In this document: in pieces, positions 20,342 through 29,110 of the stretch
Position numbering within the stretch: position 1 is the first letter of the stretch
Layout: the number at the start of each line of letters is the position of its first letter
Virus record (IMG/VR): IMGVR_UViG_3300005613_000285
Location: 1 to 30,544 of that record
Direction: 5' to 3' (one strand)
Source of the DNA: a virus
DNA: 30,544 bases
The notes under the pieces: generated by a model
Databases searched by the model: none
The model's input: the letters and a program-made list of their open reading frames with translations, nothing else
Told to the model about the DNA's origin: nothing
Translations under genes and position numbers: made by a program

Positions 20342-20657
20342 AGCTTATCAATGCGACGTGTGCGGGCTTTTTTACGACTGCCAAAGTGAGAGTGTCGGAG
20401 TCACGGCACGGAATACGCTGAACGTTCAGGGCGTGGCGATGTTGGATGTATGCCCTAGATGCGCTGACATTCTCAACCTGGCTCAGCCCTGCCATAGTGC
20501 GATGGAGAATAGGGCTTCCATGGCGAGATTATTTCGAGAGATGTTCCTCTTTCGGAAGGCGAAGCCCGCCCAGGCGGAGCGAACATCATTGATCAACGAA
20601 TGGATTAATATCTGCGTGGAGGCAATCGATCAGGGGGAAGATGCAGACGCCGTTTAA
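20334..20657 (+). CDS. Small Cys-rich protein before the large terminase
   Basis: ATG 20334 overlaps the end of the preceding gene by 8 bases. The 107-residue product begins with a zinc-ribbon-like pair (CDVCGLFYDC) and a second CPRC at about 46-49, followed by a helical half (MARLFREMFLFRK...INEWINICVEAIDQ). It overlaps TerL by 17 bases. A role as a terminase accessory or small regulatory factor is plausible from context only. Confidence 0.7.
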   Translation: MSRAYQCDVCGLFYDCQSESVGVTARNTLNVQGVAMLDVCPRCADILNLAQPCHSAMENRASMARLFREMFLFRKAKPAQAERTSLINEWINICVEAIDQGEDADAV

Positions 20658-22521
20658 GCATCATGTGCCGAAGGGTATCGTTGCCAATCTGGAATGGCGC
20701 CGTGGAGTCTATCTCCGCATGGGGGAAGATCCGGATTTCGCGGAGGTGGTCAAGCAGGCGTGCGCTCGTGATCCGGTCTTCTTCCTGAACGGGTTCGGCT
20801 GGACTTATGATCCGAGGCGGAAGCCGATTCATAAGCTGCCCTTTATCCTTTACGATTTCCAGGAGGAAGCGATTCTGGAGATCCTCGCGGCAGTCAACGA
20901 TCACGACTTGCTGATCGAGAAGTCGCGAGACATGGGCGCCTCTTGGCTTTGTATTGCTGCCTTTTTTTATTGCTGGCTCTTCCGGCCGATGCAATCATTC
21001 CTGGTCGGCTCCCGAGTTGATGATCTCGTGGACGCGAGCGGCAATCCTAAGGCCATCTTCTGGAGGCTGGATTTCCTTCACGACAATTTGCCTCCCTCCC
21101 TGCGCCCGGTCGGCTTCAATCCGCATGATCATCGAACGAAACGCCATTTAGAGAATCCCGAGAATTATAGCGTTATCGACGGCGAGACGACGACGAAGGA
21201 TTTCGGTCGCGGTGATCGGCGCACGGCGATCTTGCTTGACGAGTTTGCGATGGTCGAGGCGTTCGGGTCGCATATCTGCGAATCGACCAGGCCGGTTACG
21301 AATTGTCGTTTGTTCAATTCGACGCCTAACGGTACGGGGAACGCTTTCCATACGATTCGCCAAACGAATATCAAGAAGCTGTCGCTTCATTGGACTCGTC
21401 ATCCGCGTTGTAGGGTGGGCCTTTATGGTCGCAGGAATAACGTCTTCCTACCGATTGATGAAGAATACTGGTCGAAGTGGGATGAACCGGTTGCGGAGAT
21501 GGCGCGGCTGGATGCCCTGATCCTGGCGAAGAACGTACCCCTGCCGGATGGCAAGAAGAGATCCCCTTGGTACGCCAACGAGTGCGATCGGGCCGGCTCC
21601 GCTCGTGAGATCGCCAAGGAAATGGATATTGACTACGGCGGCTCCGGCGGTCAGTGGTTTAATTCCGAGCTTGTCGAGCAAGCCATCAGGCGATTCGCTC
21701 GTGCGCCGGATGTGATTGGCGATCTGGAGTTCGATGAAATTACGGCTGATCCGATTCGGTTTCGCGAAGACCCTAGGGGGTATACATATTTATGGGTGAC
21801 GCTGAACGGGGATGGGCTGCCGAATGTTGGCCCCCACCGTATCATGCTCGGGGTGGATGTTTCCGCCGGCACGGGCGCCTCGAATTCGTGCATCGTTGGT
21901 TACGATTCGATTACGCACAAAAAAGTTCTTGAGATTGCCACGCCGTATATCAGGCCTGAAGCCCTCGCCGTTCTCTGTGTTGCTGTGGCGAAGTGGCTTG
22001 AGAAGGCAACTCACACCAAGCCCTATGTGATCTGGGAAATGAATGGTCCTGGTCGGCAGTTCGGATCGAAAGTGCTGGAGCTGGGATACAAGCATATCTA
22101 CATGCGCAGAGATGATCTGTCCATTAAGAGGAGAGTTAGCGACATTCCAGGTTGGGCGCCAACGAAGGAAGGTAAGCTGGTCTTGCTCGGGGAGTATCGA
22201 GCGGCCATCGAGGGCGGACGGCTAGCGAATTATTCCCGGAACGCATTAGATGAAACGATGGAATACGTTCATTTACCTAACGGCGGAGTGGGGCATTCCA
22301 AGGCCGAGAAGAAAGAAGATCCGTCTGGGGCTAGTTCCAATCATGGTGACCGCGTGATGGCTGATGCGCTTGCGTGGAAAGTGTTGAATGGAGTCGGGCA
22401 TGCGCCGCAGGTTCGTGAGAAGCCTGAGGTTCCAGTGGGAAGTTTGGCATGGCGACGGAAGATGCGTGAGAAACAAAAGAAGCAACCGAATAGGCAACTC
22501 AGTGGGGGGTGGCGGAAGTGA
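20641..22521 (+). CDS. terL: Terminase large subunit (ATPase/nuclease)
   Basis: The 626-residue protein has the phage packaging motor layout. In the ATPase half, the Walker-A-like EKSRDMGASW lies at 93-102, Walker B ILLDEFA at 197-203 with Asp200/Glu201, and the coupling motif NSTPNGTGNAF at 226-236. The C-terminal RNase H-like nuclease has Asp406 in LGVDVSAG, Glu466 in VIWEMNGPG and Asp570/Asp575 in DRVMADALAW. It pumps DNA into the prohead and cuts the concatemer. The start ATG 20641 has a purine-rich site in the upstream gene. It ends with a GTGA overlap onto the portal gene. Confidence 0.95.
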   Translation: MQTPFKHHVPKGIVANLEWRRGVYLRMGEDPDFAEVVKQACARDPVFFLNGFGWTYDPRRKPIHKLPFILYDFQEEAILEILAAVNDHDLLIEKSRDMGASWLCIAAFFYCWLFRPMQSFLVGSRVDDLVDASGNPKAIFWRLDFLHDNLPPSLRPVGFNPHDHRTKRHLENPENYSVIDGETTTKDFGRGDRRTAILLDEFAMVEAFGSHICESTRPVTNCRLFNSTPNGTGNAFHTIRQTNIKKLSLHWTRHPRCRVGLYGRRNNVFLPIDEEYWSKWDEPVAEMARLDALILAKNVPLPDGKKRSPWYANECDRAGSAREIAKEMDIDYGGSGGQWFNSELVEQAIRRFARAPDVIGDLEFDEITADPIRFREDPRGYTYLWVTLNGDGLPNVGPHRIMLGVDVSAGTGASNSCIVGYDSITHKKVLEIATPYIRPEALAVLCVAVAKWLEKATHTKPYVIWEMNGPGRQFGSKVLELGYKHIYMRRDDLSIKRRVSDIPGWAPTKEGKLVLLGEYRAAIEGGRLANYSRNALDETMEYVHLPNGGVGHSKAEKKEDPSGASSNHGDRVMADALAWKVLNGVGHAPQVREKPEVPVGSLAWRRKMREKQKKQPNRQLSGGWRK

Positions 22522-24215
22522 GTAGCAGTCTTACGAAGAAGCAATTCGAGGACCTCACAAAATCTGTGAAGTGGTCGATTAGGAAATTGGAGACGCCGCG
22601 TACGAAGCGGCATGAGGCAATCAGGCAATTCGTCGGAAACCACCATAGCGACGACGGCTCGGAAGAAATCATGCCAGTCAACATGCTGAAGTTGGCTGTT
22701 CAGATTTCCATTCGGTCTTTAGCTGCTCGGTCACCTCGGGTGTTGATCTCAACTAGGGAGCCGTCACTCAGGGCGACGGCGGCGAATCTCGAATTGGCAG
22801 TTAACGATATTCCTCTGGAAATCGGATTCGAGGAGACGCTGCGGCAATTCGTACTGGAGGCTCTTTTTACTATCGGTGTTTGCAAGATCGGGCTCTCGAA
22901 GGTCAGCGAAATAATGGGGGTGCCTTACGGCAAGCCGTTCGTGGACATCATCACGATGGACAATTACTTCGTCGACATGACCGCCGAGCATCGCAGTGAA
23001 ATCCAGTACGAAGGTAACGATTACTGGCTTACGGTCGATGCGATCAAGGAACTGGGATGGCTTACCAAGGACAAGCTGAGGGAACTGGGTGACGGTCCCG
23101 GGGAGGCTGTCGGGTCTGACGATCGGGCGGGGGTAGGGTCGTCGGATGAATCCAAGCAACCGTTCAAGAAGCGTATTTGGGTGCGAGACGTGTGGCTCCC
23201 AGAGGAGCGACGAATTGTTACTTATGCTCCCAAGTTGGATAAGCTCTTGAATGATGAGGCGTTTGACGGGCCGAAGCACGGTCCCTATTACGTTCTTGGT
23301 TTTTCAGATGTTCCAGGGAGTCTACTTCCGCTCTCGCCGGTATCCGTACTTCGTGATTTGAATGAGTTGGCGAACGCGCTTTTTAGGAAGCTGGGCTGCC
23401 AAGCGGACGACCAGAAGCGGGTGCTCGGTTTCCCGGGCGGCGATGATGAAGGTGTTCAGAATTTCAAGGGCGCGAAAGACGGTGAAGGGATTCAGTACGC
23501 GGGTGCCGAGCCTACGAAGCTGGAAGCCGGCGGGATCGACGCCGGGACGCTTGCGTTCTATGGACAGTGCCGCGAGCACTGTTCTTATGTTGGCGGCAAC
23601 TTGGATGCGCTTGGCGGTCTGGCGCCGCAGACGGAAACACTCGGACAGGATAAGCTCTTGACGGAGTCGGCCAGTGCGCAGCAGCGCGACATGCAAGCGG
23701 CGACGGTGAGCGTGGTTCGTGAGATGTTTCGCGCATTGGCTTGGTATGAATGGCATGATCCGGTTGGGGAGCGAACTCTCGAAAAGCCAATTCCAGGGAT
23801 ACCCGGGAAATCGATTCCGGTCAAGTGGAATCGCGAGTCGCGCCAGGGGGATTTCGACGAATTCAGTTTGGAGATTGATGTCTATTCCCTAATGGACGAT
23901 TCGCCAAACCTAAGGCTACAGCGGCTCGGACTCATCCTTGAGCGCTACGTCTTTCCGCTCTTGCCTGAGATACAAAGGCAGGGCGGCGAGCTGGATGTGC
24001 CGGCTCTCATTGGTATGGTCGCTAAGTTGGCGGATTTCCGGGAGCTGCATGACATCGTCGTCTTCACTGGCGAACCGCAGCCTACGGATACTGGACAGCC
24101 TACTGGTCAGCCCTCGGAGACGAAGCGGACTTACGAGCACACGAGCAAGCCGGCGCCTGCCTCGCAGGCGAGCGATATGTTGAATCAATTCCTTAATGGG
24201 GGGCAGCAGCAGTGA
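22518..24215 (+). CDS. Portal protein (head-tail connector)
   Basis: Starting at GTG 22518, which overlaps the terminase stop as GTGA and has GGGGGG 8 bases upstream, the protein has 565 residues. It shows the mixed alpha/beta portal pattern with NMLKLAVQISIRSLAARSPR in the N-terminal part, VLRDLNELANALFRKLGCQADDQK in the middle and TLGQDKLLTESASAQQRDM near 380, as in podovirus-like portals. A disordered Gln/Pro/Thr tail ends in QQQ. The portal ring is the entry for DNA packaging. Position between terminase and scaffold supports the call; an alternative GTG at 22509 would add three residues. Confidence 0.9.
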   Translation: MSSSLTKKQFEDLTKSVKWSIRKLETPRTKRHEAIRQFVGNHHSDDGSEEIMPVNMLKLAVQISIRSLAARSPRVLISTREPSLRATAANLELAVNDIPLEIGFEETLRQFVLEALFTIGVCKIGLSKVSEIMGVPYGKPFVDIITMDNYFVDMTAEHRSEIQYEGNDYWLTVDAIKELGWLTKDKLRELGDGPGEAVGSDDRAGVGSSDESKQPFKKRIWVRDVWLPEERRIVTYAPKLDKLLNDEAFDGPKHGPYYVLGFSDVPGSLLPLSPVSVLRDLNELANALFRKLGCQADDQKRVLGFPGGDDEGVQNFKGAKDGEGIQYAGAEPTKLEAGGIDAGTLAFYGQCREHCSYVGGNLDALGGLAPQTETLGQDKLLTESASAQQRDMQAATVSVVREMFRALAWYEWHDPVGERTLEKPIPGIPGKSIPVKWNRESRQGDFDEFSLEIDVYSLMDDSPNLRLQRLGLILERYVFPLLPEIQRQGGELDVPALIGMVAKLADFRELHDIVVFTGEPQPTDTGQPTGQPSETKRTYEHTSKPAPASQASDMLNQFLNGGQQQ

Positions 24216-24484
24216 ACGAACTGATCGCGTATCTGATGGGTTGGAAGAAGACGGCCAGTCGATGGGCTGCACCCCTGGAGAAGCCTATTCCGCCCAAGAC
24301 GCCCAAGCAGATTGCGGCCGAGCGAGCCAAGGCAGCCGAAGTGAAGTTGCTTCGGGAGAAGCGAGCGAGGGAGAAGGCCGCGATGGAGAAGGGGCCGCCC
24401 CAGGGTGGACAGTTGCCGGCTGCCAAAGCGGCGGGGCCATCGGTTAAGGCCACGCTGAAACGGCGGAAGAGTTGGTTTCAGTAG
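24212..24484 (+). CDS. Small basic helical protein after the portal, unknown
   Basis: The GTG start at 24212 overlaps the portal stop (GTGA). The 90-residue product is Lys/Ala/Glu-rich and largely one long charged helix (residues about 30-62) with a Pro/Gly linker. Charge and place suggest a small head or scaffold-associated protein. No known family is recognised. A second frame over the same DNA is a shadow. Confidence 0.65.
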   Translation: MNELIAYLMGWKKTASRWAAPLEKPIPPKTPKQIAAERAKAAEVKLLREKRAREKAAMEKGPPQGGQLPAAKAAGPSVKATLKRRKSWFQ

Positions 24485-24560
24485 GGCATGGGCGGCCTGG
24501 GCTTTTCTATGAAGTTTTCGTCACAAGTTGCAGTAGGCTGAAGCTCAATGGGGGTAGGGG

Positions 24561-24935
24561 ATGCCGATCTATTGTTATACCACTAACGAGGGGGAAACGA
24601 TCGAGCGCCAGTTCTCTTTCCAGAAGACTGTGCCAGAACAGATTCGTGTGATGGGGAAGACTGCGAGGCGAGATCGTCAGGCTGAGGGGGCGCCTCGTTG
24701 CTTCGTGAAGGGGTCGCGGACGCCGGTCAAGCAGGGCTTGGGAAAGTGGCCGATGGAGCCTTGCGTGGCATCCGGTGTAAACGCGAGTCAGGCGCAGGAA
24801 CTTCGCGATTACCTTGCGAATCGCGGCTGCCCGACGGAAGTCTCCAAAGATGGTGATCCAATTTATATCAGTGCGGCGCATCGTCGCAAGGCCCTGAAAC
24901 TGCGTGGAATGCACGACAACAGTTCTTACGACTAA
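24561..24935 (+). CDS. FmdB-like small phage protein without zinc cysteines
   Basis: The 124-residue protein begins MPIYCYTTNEGETIERQF, the strand pattern of FmdB-type proteins but without their CxxC zinc site. The later segments KWPMEPCVASGVNASQAQEL and PIYISAAHRRKALKLRGMHD recur, as far as I remember, in conserved hypothetical proteins encoded between portal and scaffold in diverse phages. Function unknown; it may be a morphogenesis factor. ATG 24561 is preceded by a G-rich run 7 bases upstream. Confidence 0.75.
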   Translation: MPIYCYTTNEGETIERQFSFQKTVPEQIRVMGKTARRDRQAEGAPRCFVKGSRTPVKQGLGKWPMEPCVASGVNASQAQELRDYLANRGCPTEVSKDGDPIYISAAHRRKALKLRGMHDNSSYD

Positions 24936-24944
24936 GGGGAGAGA

Positions 24945-25931
24945 ATGGCACTTGACAAGGGCTTGCTAGAAGAGATCGATGCTGCGGTTGATGAGACTAC
25001 GCGGGAACTTAACGCAACCACCCCGGAAGACGCCCCGGAAGACACCCCGGAAGACGCTCCGGAAGACGCCTCGGAAGTGACCGCGCAAGTGACCGCGCAA
25101 GTTGACGATGAAGTTGACGATGAAGTTGACGATGAAGTTGACGATGAAGTTGACGACGACGAGAAGGACAAGAAAGCCGAGGAGCCCGAGTCGGATGTTC
25201 TTCCTTCGATGCCCCTTCGCTCGGAAGCGTTGCTTGAGCGAGCCGTGCGGAATGGCTTGTCGCTGGCGGATGCCAAGGCTTTTCCGAGCGACAATGCCTT
25301 GCAGTCGACTTGTGAATCGCTGGAGCAGATTCATGCATCTGCCGAGGAGCAGGGCGAGGTGGAAGATCCCCTTGCTGTTTTTGAGAAACTGAATACAGAG
25401 GATTTCCAGCCGGAGGTGGTCGAGTTTCTAGGGACGCTGGTCGGGCAGATGCGTGCTCAGCGTGAGGAGATTCGGCAGCTCCGCTCGGGACAGGAACAAT
25501 CCGTGCAGGTCCGCCAAGAGGCGGTTGTGCGCGAAGTGGAAACTTGGTTCGATGGGCAGGTGGCATCGCTCGGAGACAGTTTCCAGGAGGCCCTAGGAAC
25601 TGGTGGTTATCGATCACTGGCTCCGGGAAGTTCGCAGTTACAACAGAGGGATGCGATTGCGGAGCAGATGGCCGTGCAGATGGCCGGCTATCAGGCGGTC
25701 GGGAAACCCATGCCTCCCCGCGAAGAGTTATTCGTGTCGGCGGCAAGGATCGTATTGTCCAGCGAATTTGCGGCGCTTGAGCGTAAGCAGATTCAGAAGG
25801 AATTGCGCAGGAGAAGCAAGCAGCATATCCAGCGTGGCACCAGGGGCGATGCACAGGGCGGTGAAACAGGTTTATCACCGGAGGACGAGGCGGCTCAGAA
25901 GCTTGAACGGAAATACTTCGGCAAGGGGTAG
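24945..25931 (+). CDS. Putative scaffolding protein with acidic repeat region
   Basis: The 328-residue protein has an acidic N-terminal region made of four-residue repeats (PEDA/PEDT units, then VDDE units; about residues 26-72), a helical middle (including a likely coiled coil around 165-200) and a basic C-terminal helix (about 277-300) ending in KLERKYFGKG. Acid-rich, helical proteins encoded just before the capsid gene are usually internal scaffolds whose basic end touches the coat. The assignment rests on position and composition. AAGGGGAGAG precedes ATG 24945. Confidence 0.75.
   Translation: MALDKGLLEEIDAAVDETTRELNATTPEDAPEDTPEDAPEDASEVTAQVTAQVDDEVDDEVDDEVDDEVDDDEKDKKAEEPESDVLPSMPLRSEALLERAVRNGLSLADAKAFPSDNALQSTCESLEQIHASAEEQGEVEDPLAVFEKLNTEDFQPEVVEFLGTLVGQMRAQREEIRQLRSGQEQSVQVRQEAVVREVETWFDGQVASLGDSFQEALGTGGYRSLAPGSSQLQQRDAIAEQMAVQMAGYQAVGKPMPPREELFVSAARIVLSSEFAALERKQIQKELRRRSKQHIQRGTRGDAQGGETGLSPEDEAAQKLERKYFGKG
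25021..25160 (+). repeat. Tandem 12-base repeats of two kinds inside the scaffold gene
   Basis: From 25021 to 25080 five copies of a 12-base unit (CCCCGGAAGACG and variants) follow one another, and from 25101 to 25160 five copies of a second 12-base unit (GTTGACGATGAA, the first four exact). Between them is a shorter repeat of CCGCGCAAGTGA. The period of 12 keeps the frame and encodes PEDA- and VDDE-type tetrapeptides. Confidence 0.95.
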
Positions 25932-25966
25932 CTTGTGGTCCTCCGTTCACGGGGGGAAATTAACTC

Positions 25967-27001
25967 ATGACTTTGCAGTACGCAGACATTGACGACGCGG
26001 TCCTGGAGACTCAGGAGCATCTCATTAAGAGGGGTGCCTTTCTTGATTTGCAGACGGACCTGGCTGACCATGTGGCCGTTCGGGAAATGTGGGAGAAACG
26101 AAGGAAGAAGTTCGCGGGCGGTGATCCTTGGCGATTTGAAGCGCAGGTCGATCATAATCATTCGGCGCGAACCGTGGGACTGTGGGAGACGGACGCTAGC
26201 GCTCTGACGGATACGATGATCAAGGGCGAAGTCCACGCGAGACATATCAATGCTCATTACGAGTACGATCAGCGGGAGCCGGAATTCCAGCGCGGCGGAC
26301 ATGCTATCGTTGATCTGGTTCGTACTCGTTACGTCGGGATGAAGGTCTCTCTCTTTGAGCTGATGGAAGAGATTCTGTGGGGGAAGCCCGACGATTCCAC
26401 CGACAACAAGACGCCCTTCGGCATCGAGTTCTGGGTGCTTAAACACGCGGACGAAGGTTTCACTGGCCAGAATCCTGAGGGGTTCGATTCCGGCCGTGCC
26501 GGTATTGATTCGACGGCCCATGTACGATGGTCGAACTGGGCGGCTCAGTATGCGGAGATTGCCAAGGAGGACCTCATTCGGAAGATGCGCCGAGCGCATC
26601 GTAAGACTCGCTTCCGCTCGCCGGTTTCGCATGCGGTGCCTGAACTTGGCAAGATGGGGAATGGAATCTACACCAACGATGAAGTGATCGGCATCATGGA
26701 GGAGATCCTTGAGGCGAATAACATGAATCTCGGGAACGATCTCGCCTCCAAGGACGGTCGGACTGCGTTCAAAAGCACGCCGGTTCAGTACGCACCGTAC
26801 GTCGATAACGACGCGCAGAATCCGGTCTACATGCTCGATTGGAAGTATCTCGCCATCGGCGTTATGCCTGGCTGGGAGAATAACTTGCAGAAGCCGTATA
26901 TGGTTCCTGGTAAGCACCTCGTGCGCCGGGTCGATCTCGACTGCACGCTGAACATGGTCTGTACGGACCTGCGGAGGCAAACGGTTATCGCGACTGCGTA
27001 A
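25967..27001 (+). CDS. Putative major capsid protein
   Basis: The 344-residue product comes directly after the scaffold with a G-rich ribosome site (GGGGGGAAAT) upstream. The size fits a HK97-fold coat protein. An N-terminal helical arm (VLETQEHLIKRGAFLDLQTDL) is followed by mixed alpha/beta segments and a C-terminal part with VYMLDWKYLAIGVMPGWENNL and the basic VRRVDLDCTLNMVCTDLRRQ. No textbook signature is present, so the call rests on order (terminase, portal, scaffold, coat), length and the hairpin that follows. High expression would agree with the strong hairpin at the end of the gene. Confidence 0.8.
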   Translation: MTLQYADIDDAVLETQEHLIKRGAFLDLQTDLADHVAVREMWEKRRKKFAGGDPWRFEAQVDHNHSARTVGLWETDASALTDTMIKGEVHARHINAHYEYDQREPEFQRGGHAIVDLVRTRYVGMKVSLFELMEEILWGKPDDSTDNKTPFGIEFWVLKHADEGFTGQNPEGFDSGRAGIDSTAHVRWSNWAAQYAEIAKEDLIRKMRRAHRKTRFRSPVSHAVPELGKMGNGIYTNDEVIGIMEEILEANNMNLGNDLASKDGRTAFKSTPVQYAPYVDNDAQNPVYMLDWKYLAIGVMPGWENNLQKPYMVPGKHLVRRVDLDCTLNMVCTDLRRQTVIATA

Positions 27002-27010
27002 CTTCCAAAC

Positions 27011-27060
27011 CCTGGGGATTTCCGCCCCGTTAGCCAGGCGGGGCGGCCCTCAGGCTTATT
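27011..27060 (+). terminator. Long GC-rich hairpin after the capsid gene
   Basis: CCTGGGG (27011-27017) pairs with CCCTCAGG (27047-27054, one bulged T) and encloses a perfect 8-bp GC stem CCGCCCCG/CGGGGCGG (27022-27029 with 27039-27046). The tail CTTATTT is a weak T-run, so it may terminate partially or protect the capsid mRNA end. Confidence 0.65.
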
Positions 27061-27088
27061 TGTGTGACACTCACTTTGGAGAAGAAAT

Positions 27089-27916
27089 ATGATTGACCGT
27101 TCGATTAACGCCCACGAGAAGCAGTCGCAGGGTGCGGTGGCTTGTGTGTGGTTTGGTGGCTCCACTGCTTTGCTCGAAGGGCAGGGCGTGTGTTATAACT
27201 GGGATTACGGCACTGCTGCTGCGGCGGATGGCCGACGGCTGAACCGTGTCGAACTTCCCACGATTCTGAATGCTCGGTGGTTTGCCGGTGTGGCGTCTCG
27301 GAAGTATTCGGCCAAGAGTGGCGGGCAGCTGATCGAAATCTATCTGCCTGGTTCGCTCTGCAACGTCCTGTCGAAGGCGAGCACGACGATTGGTGTCGGG
27401 CGCTTGACGTGCGAGGCCGGCGGGACTTACGCGGGGTATTTCCGCCTAGCTGGGTTTCCTGGCCAGGGCTCGTGTGTTCCGATGCAGACCTATGATCGCT
27501 CCACCACGGCCGGTAAGTGCCAGGCGCTTCTCGAAGAGGGGCAGCAGTCGGGCCTCGTTGAGGTCGTTTCGGCGAATGCTGACGATCTTCTGGATGGTGG
27601 CGCTACGACCTTTATGGTCGGTGGCGTGAGCTATGTCGACACTGACATTTCCACGGGGGGCGATGCCACCTTTACCCTTGCTGATGGCGTTCTCCCTGGG
27701 CAGCGAAAGGCTTTCGTCTGCCAGAAGGCGCAGACGAATGACGTTGCCATTACCGTGACAAGCGGTATCGAGGGTGTCGCGAATGCTGATCCGTCGGATG
27801 GCCTGTCTTCGATCAAGCTGGATGCGGATTTGGAGGAAGTTACGCTGGAGTGGCCTGCGTTCGATACGAGCGGCGTTTGGGTCGTTCTTCACGCGGTTGG
27901 CGCAACGCTTGCGTAG
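27089..27916 (+). CDS. Capsid-associated / decoration protein candidate
   Basis: The 275-residue product has a Cys/Gly-rich beta-strand N-terminal domain (GVCYNWDYGTAAAADGRRLNR, then LPTILNARWFAGVASRKYSA, about 30-75) and a beta-rich acidic C-terminal domain (about 180-275; ISTGGDATFTLADG, LEWPAFDTSGVWVVLHAVG). Such proteins next to the coat gene often decorate or cement the head. The pattern is familiar to me from uncharacterised phage structural proteins, but I cannot give a family. GGAGAAG precedes ATG 27089. A terminator-like hairpin follows. Confidence 0.75.
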   Translation: MIDRSINAHEKQSQGAVACVWFGGSTALLEGQGVCYNWDYGTAAAADGRRLNRVELPTILNARWFAGVASRKYSAKSGGQLIEIYLPGSLCNVLSKASTTIGVGRLTCEAGGTYAGYFRLAGFPGQGSCVPMQTYDRSTTAGKCQALLEEGQQSGLVEVVSANADDLLDGGATTFMVGGVSYVDTDISTGGDATFTLADGVLPGQRKAFVCQKAQTNDVAITVTSGIEGVANADPSDGLSSIKLDADLEEVTLEWPAFDTSGVWVVLHAVGATLA

Positions 27917-27924
27917 TCATTATG

Positions 27925-27957
27925 CCGCAGGGCTGTCATCCTTTCATATCCCTGCGG
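27925..27957 (+). repeat. 8-bp hairpin after the decoration gene
   Basis: CCGCAGGG (27925-27932) and CCCTGCGG (27950-27957) form a perfect stem with a 17-base loop, immediately after the stop at 27914-27916. There is no T-run, so by itself it is not a complete terminator, but a second hairpin with a T-run follows within 15 bases. Confidence 0.55.
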
Positions 27958-27970
27958 ATGCAAGGCTGGG

Positions 27971-28004
27971 GGCGGGTTTCTCTTCCCCGTTCCCGGCCGT
28001 TTTT
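27971..28004 (+). terminator. Rho-independent terminator before the adaptor gene
   Basis: GGCGGG (27971-27976) pairs with CCCGGCC (27992-27998, one bulged G), followed by GTTTTT (27999-28004). It overlaps the ribosome site region of the next gene, so read-through would be needed for downstream expression unless a promoter lies nearby. Confidence 0.55.
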
Positions 28005-28017
28005 CTGGAGTTGATTG

Positions 28018-28809
28018 GTGGCTGAATCTACTCTGACGCTGGGTTGGGCTGATCTTAAAAAGGAAGTGGGGTTCTTCCTTGGGTTTGGTTCTACTATTGC
28101 GAATTGGAGTGCTTCGCAAGTAACGACCATTGAGGGGATTGTGCAGTCTGGTTACCGGCAAGTGCTCTACTTGCCGGCCATGCAGGGCGTGCAGCCAGGA
28201 TACGAATGGTCGTTTTTACGCCCAACGACGACCTTAGCACTCGTTGCTGATACTGGCGATTACGATTTGCCGGACGACTTCGGTCGTATGGTGGGGGAAT
28301 TTCATTACGCCCCCGACGAGCATCAGGCGCCAATACGGGAGATAGCGCTTCCGGCATTGCTCGATATGCGGTCGGCTTCCGATCGTAATGCTTATCCGAA
28401 TTTCTTCGCGACTCGATTTAAGGATACGGATGGTGATGCTGGACAGCGGCAAGAGGTTCTTTTCTATCCAGAATCCGACGCGGCTTACACGCTGTACTAC
28501 TGCTACGATTCTTATCAGGGTGCGCTCAGCGACACTTATCCGTATCCACTAGGCGGAATGCAGATGAGCGAGCTATACAGGGAGTCTTGCTTGGCTGTAG
28601 CGGAAGGGCGCAATGACGGGGAACCCGGCGTGCATCAGCAGATTTTCGAGCGCTTGGCAATCGACCGGGTGGCTCGTGATCGGAGGCGTGGCGCGAAGAA
28701 TTTCGGTCGAATGGGACAGCCTGGCATGCGGGGCACTAGTGATTGGCGCCGTGGTAGCAAGCTGTATGAAGGCGCTTACGAGGTGACTTACAAAGGGGAG
28801 TATCTATAG
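28018..28809 (+). CDS. Head-to-tail adaptor / joining protein
   Basis: From GTG 28018, 7 bases after GGAG, the protein has 263 residues. It has the recurrent phage adaptor pattern: YEWSFLRPTTTLALVADTGDY (about 60-80) with LPDDFGR, then GQRQEVLFYPESDAAYTLYY, YPLGGMQMSELYRESCLAVAE and VHQQIFERLAIDRVARDRR. Family members attach to the portal and extend the neck. The C-terminal basic segment is variable. A TTG codon three bases earlier is less likely. The next gene starts immediately after its stop. Confidence 0.85.
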   Translation: MAESTLTLGWADLKKEVGFFLGFGSTIANWSASQVTTIEGIVQSGYRQVLYLPAMQGVQPGYEWSFLRPTTTLALVADTGDYDLPDDFGRMVGEFHYAPDEHQAPIREIALPALLDMRSASDRNAYPNFFATRFKDTDGDAGQRQEVLFYPESDAAYTLYYCYDSYQGALSDTYPYPLGGMQMSELYRESCLAVAEGRNDGEPGVHQQIFERLAIDRVARDRRRGAKNFGRMGQPGMRGTSDWRRGSKLYEGAYEVTYKGEYL

Positions 28810-29109
28810 ATGCCGGCTGGCGTGACTACTCTAGTTGGCGGTTCCAGCGAATTGATCGTTGCGGCCGATGGTCATCGTGACTTTCTGACAATTCAGTTGC
28901 ACGGCACGGAGACCGTTTGCTTGGCATTCGGCGAAGCCGCTGCGGATGCAACCGGAATCATACTGCTGTACCCGGGGTGCTCCGTGAGGGTGCTCGGCGC
29001 CAAGGCGCGACTTGCTGTTTACGGATATGCGAGCGGTGGCGTGAATGTCGGGATCGAGACGTGCGAGGACGTTGAGTATCGTCCGGGCTCTTTTGCTTAC
29101 GGGTACTAA
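28810..29109 (+). CDS. Small structural protein, paralogue of the next gene's N-terminus
   Basis: The 99-residue product has a beta-rich domain (SSELIVAADGHRDFLTIQLH, VCLAFGEAA, VRVLGAKARLAVYGYASGG, GIETCEDVEYRPG). The same strand order and residues appear in the following gene, showing a tandem duplication. It begins directly at the end of the adaptor gene (AAAGGGGAGTATCTATAG then ATG). Likely a minor virion or tail component; function unknown. Confidence 0.8.
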   Translation: MPAGVTTLVGGSSELIVAADGHRDFLTIQLHGTETVCLAFGEAAADATGIILLYPGCSVRVLGAKARLAVYGYASGGVNVGIETCEDVEYRPGSFAYGY

Positions 29110-29110
29110 G

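Noticed and set aside
25009-25950. Long open frame on the minus strand opposite the scaffold gene
   Set aside because: It is a shadow of the repeat-rich scaffold gene (Arg/Pro/His-rich nonsense) without a start site; the plus-strand frame has a good ribosome site and a protein-like sequence.
26470-26500. T-loop-like GGTTCGATTCC
   Set aside because: It lies inside the capsid gene in a good coding frame, and no cloverleaf can be built.
25895-26980. Open frame of about 360 codons on the minus strand opposite the capsid gene
   Set aside because: The capsid gene in the plus strand has the ribosome site and operon context; the reverse frame results from codon bias.
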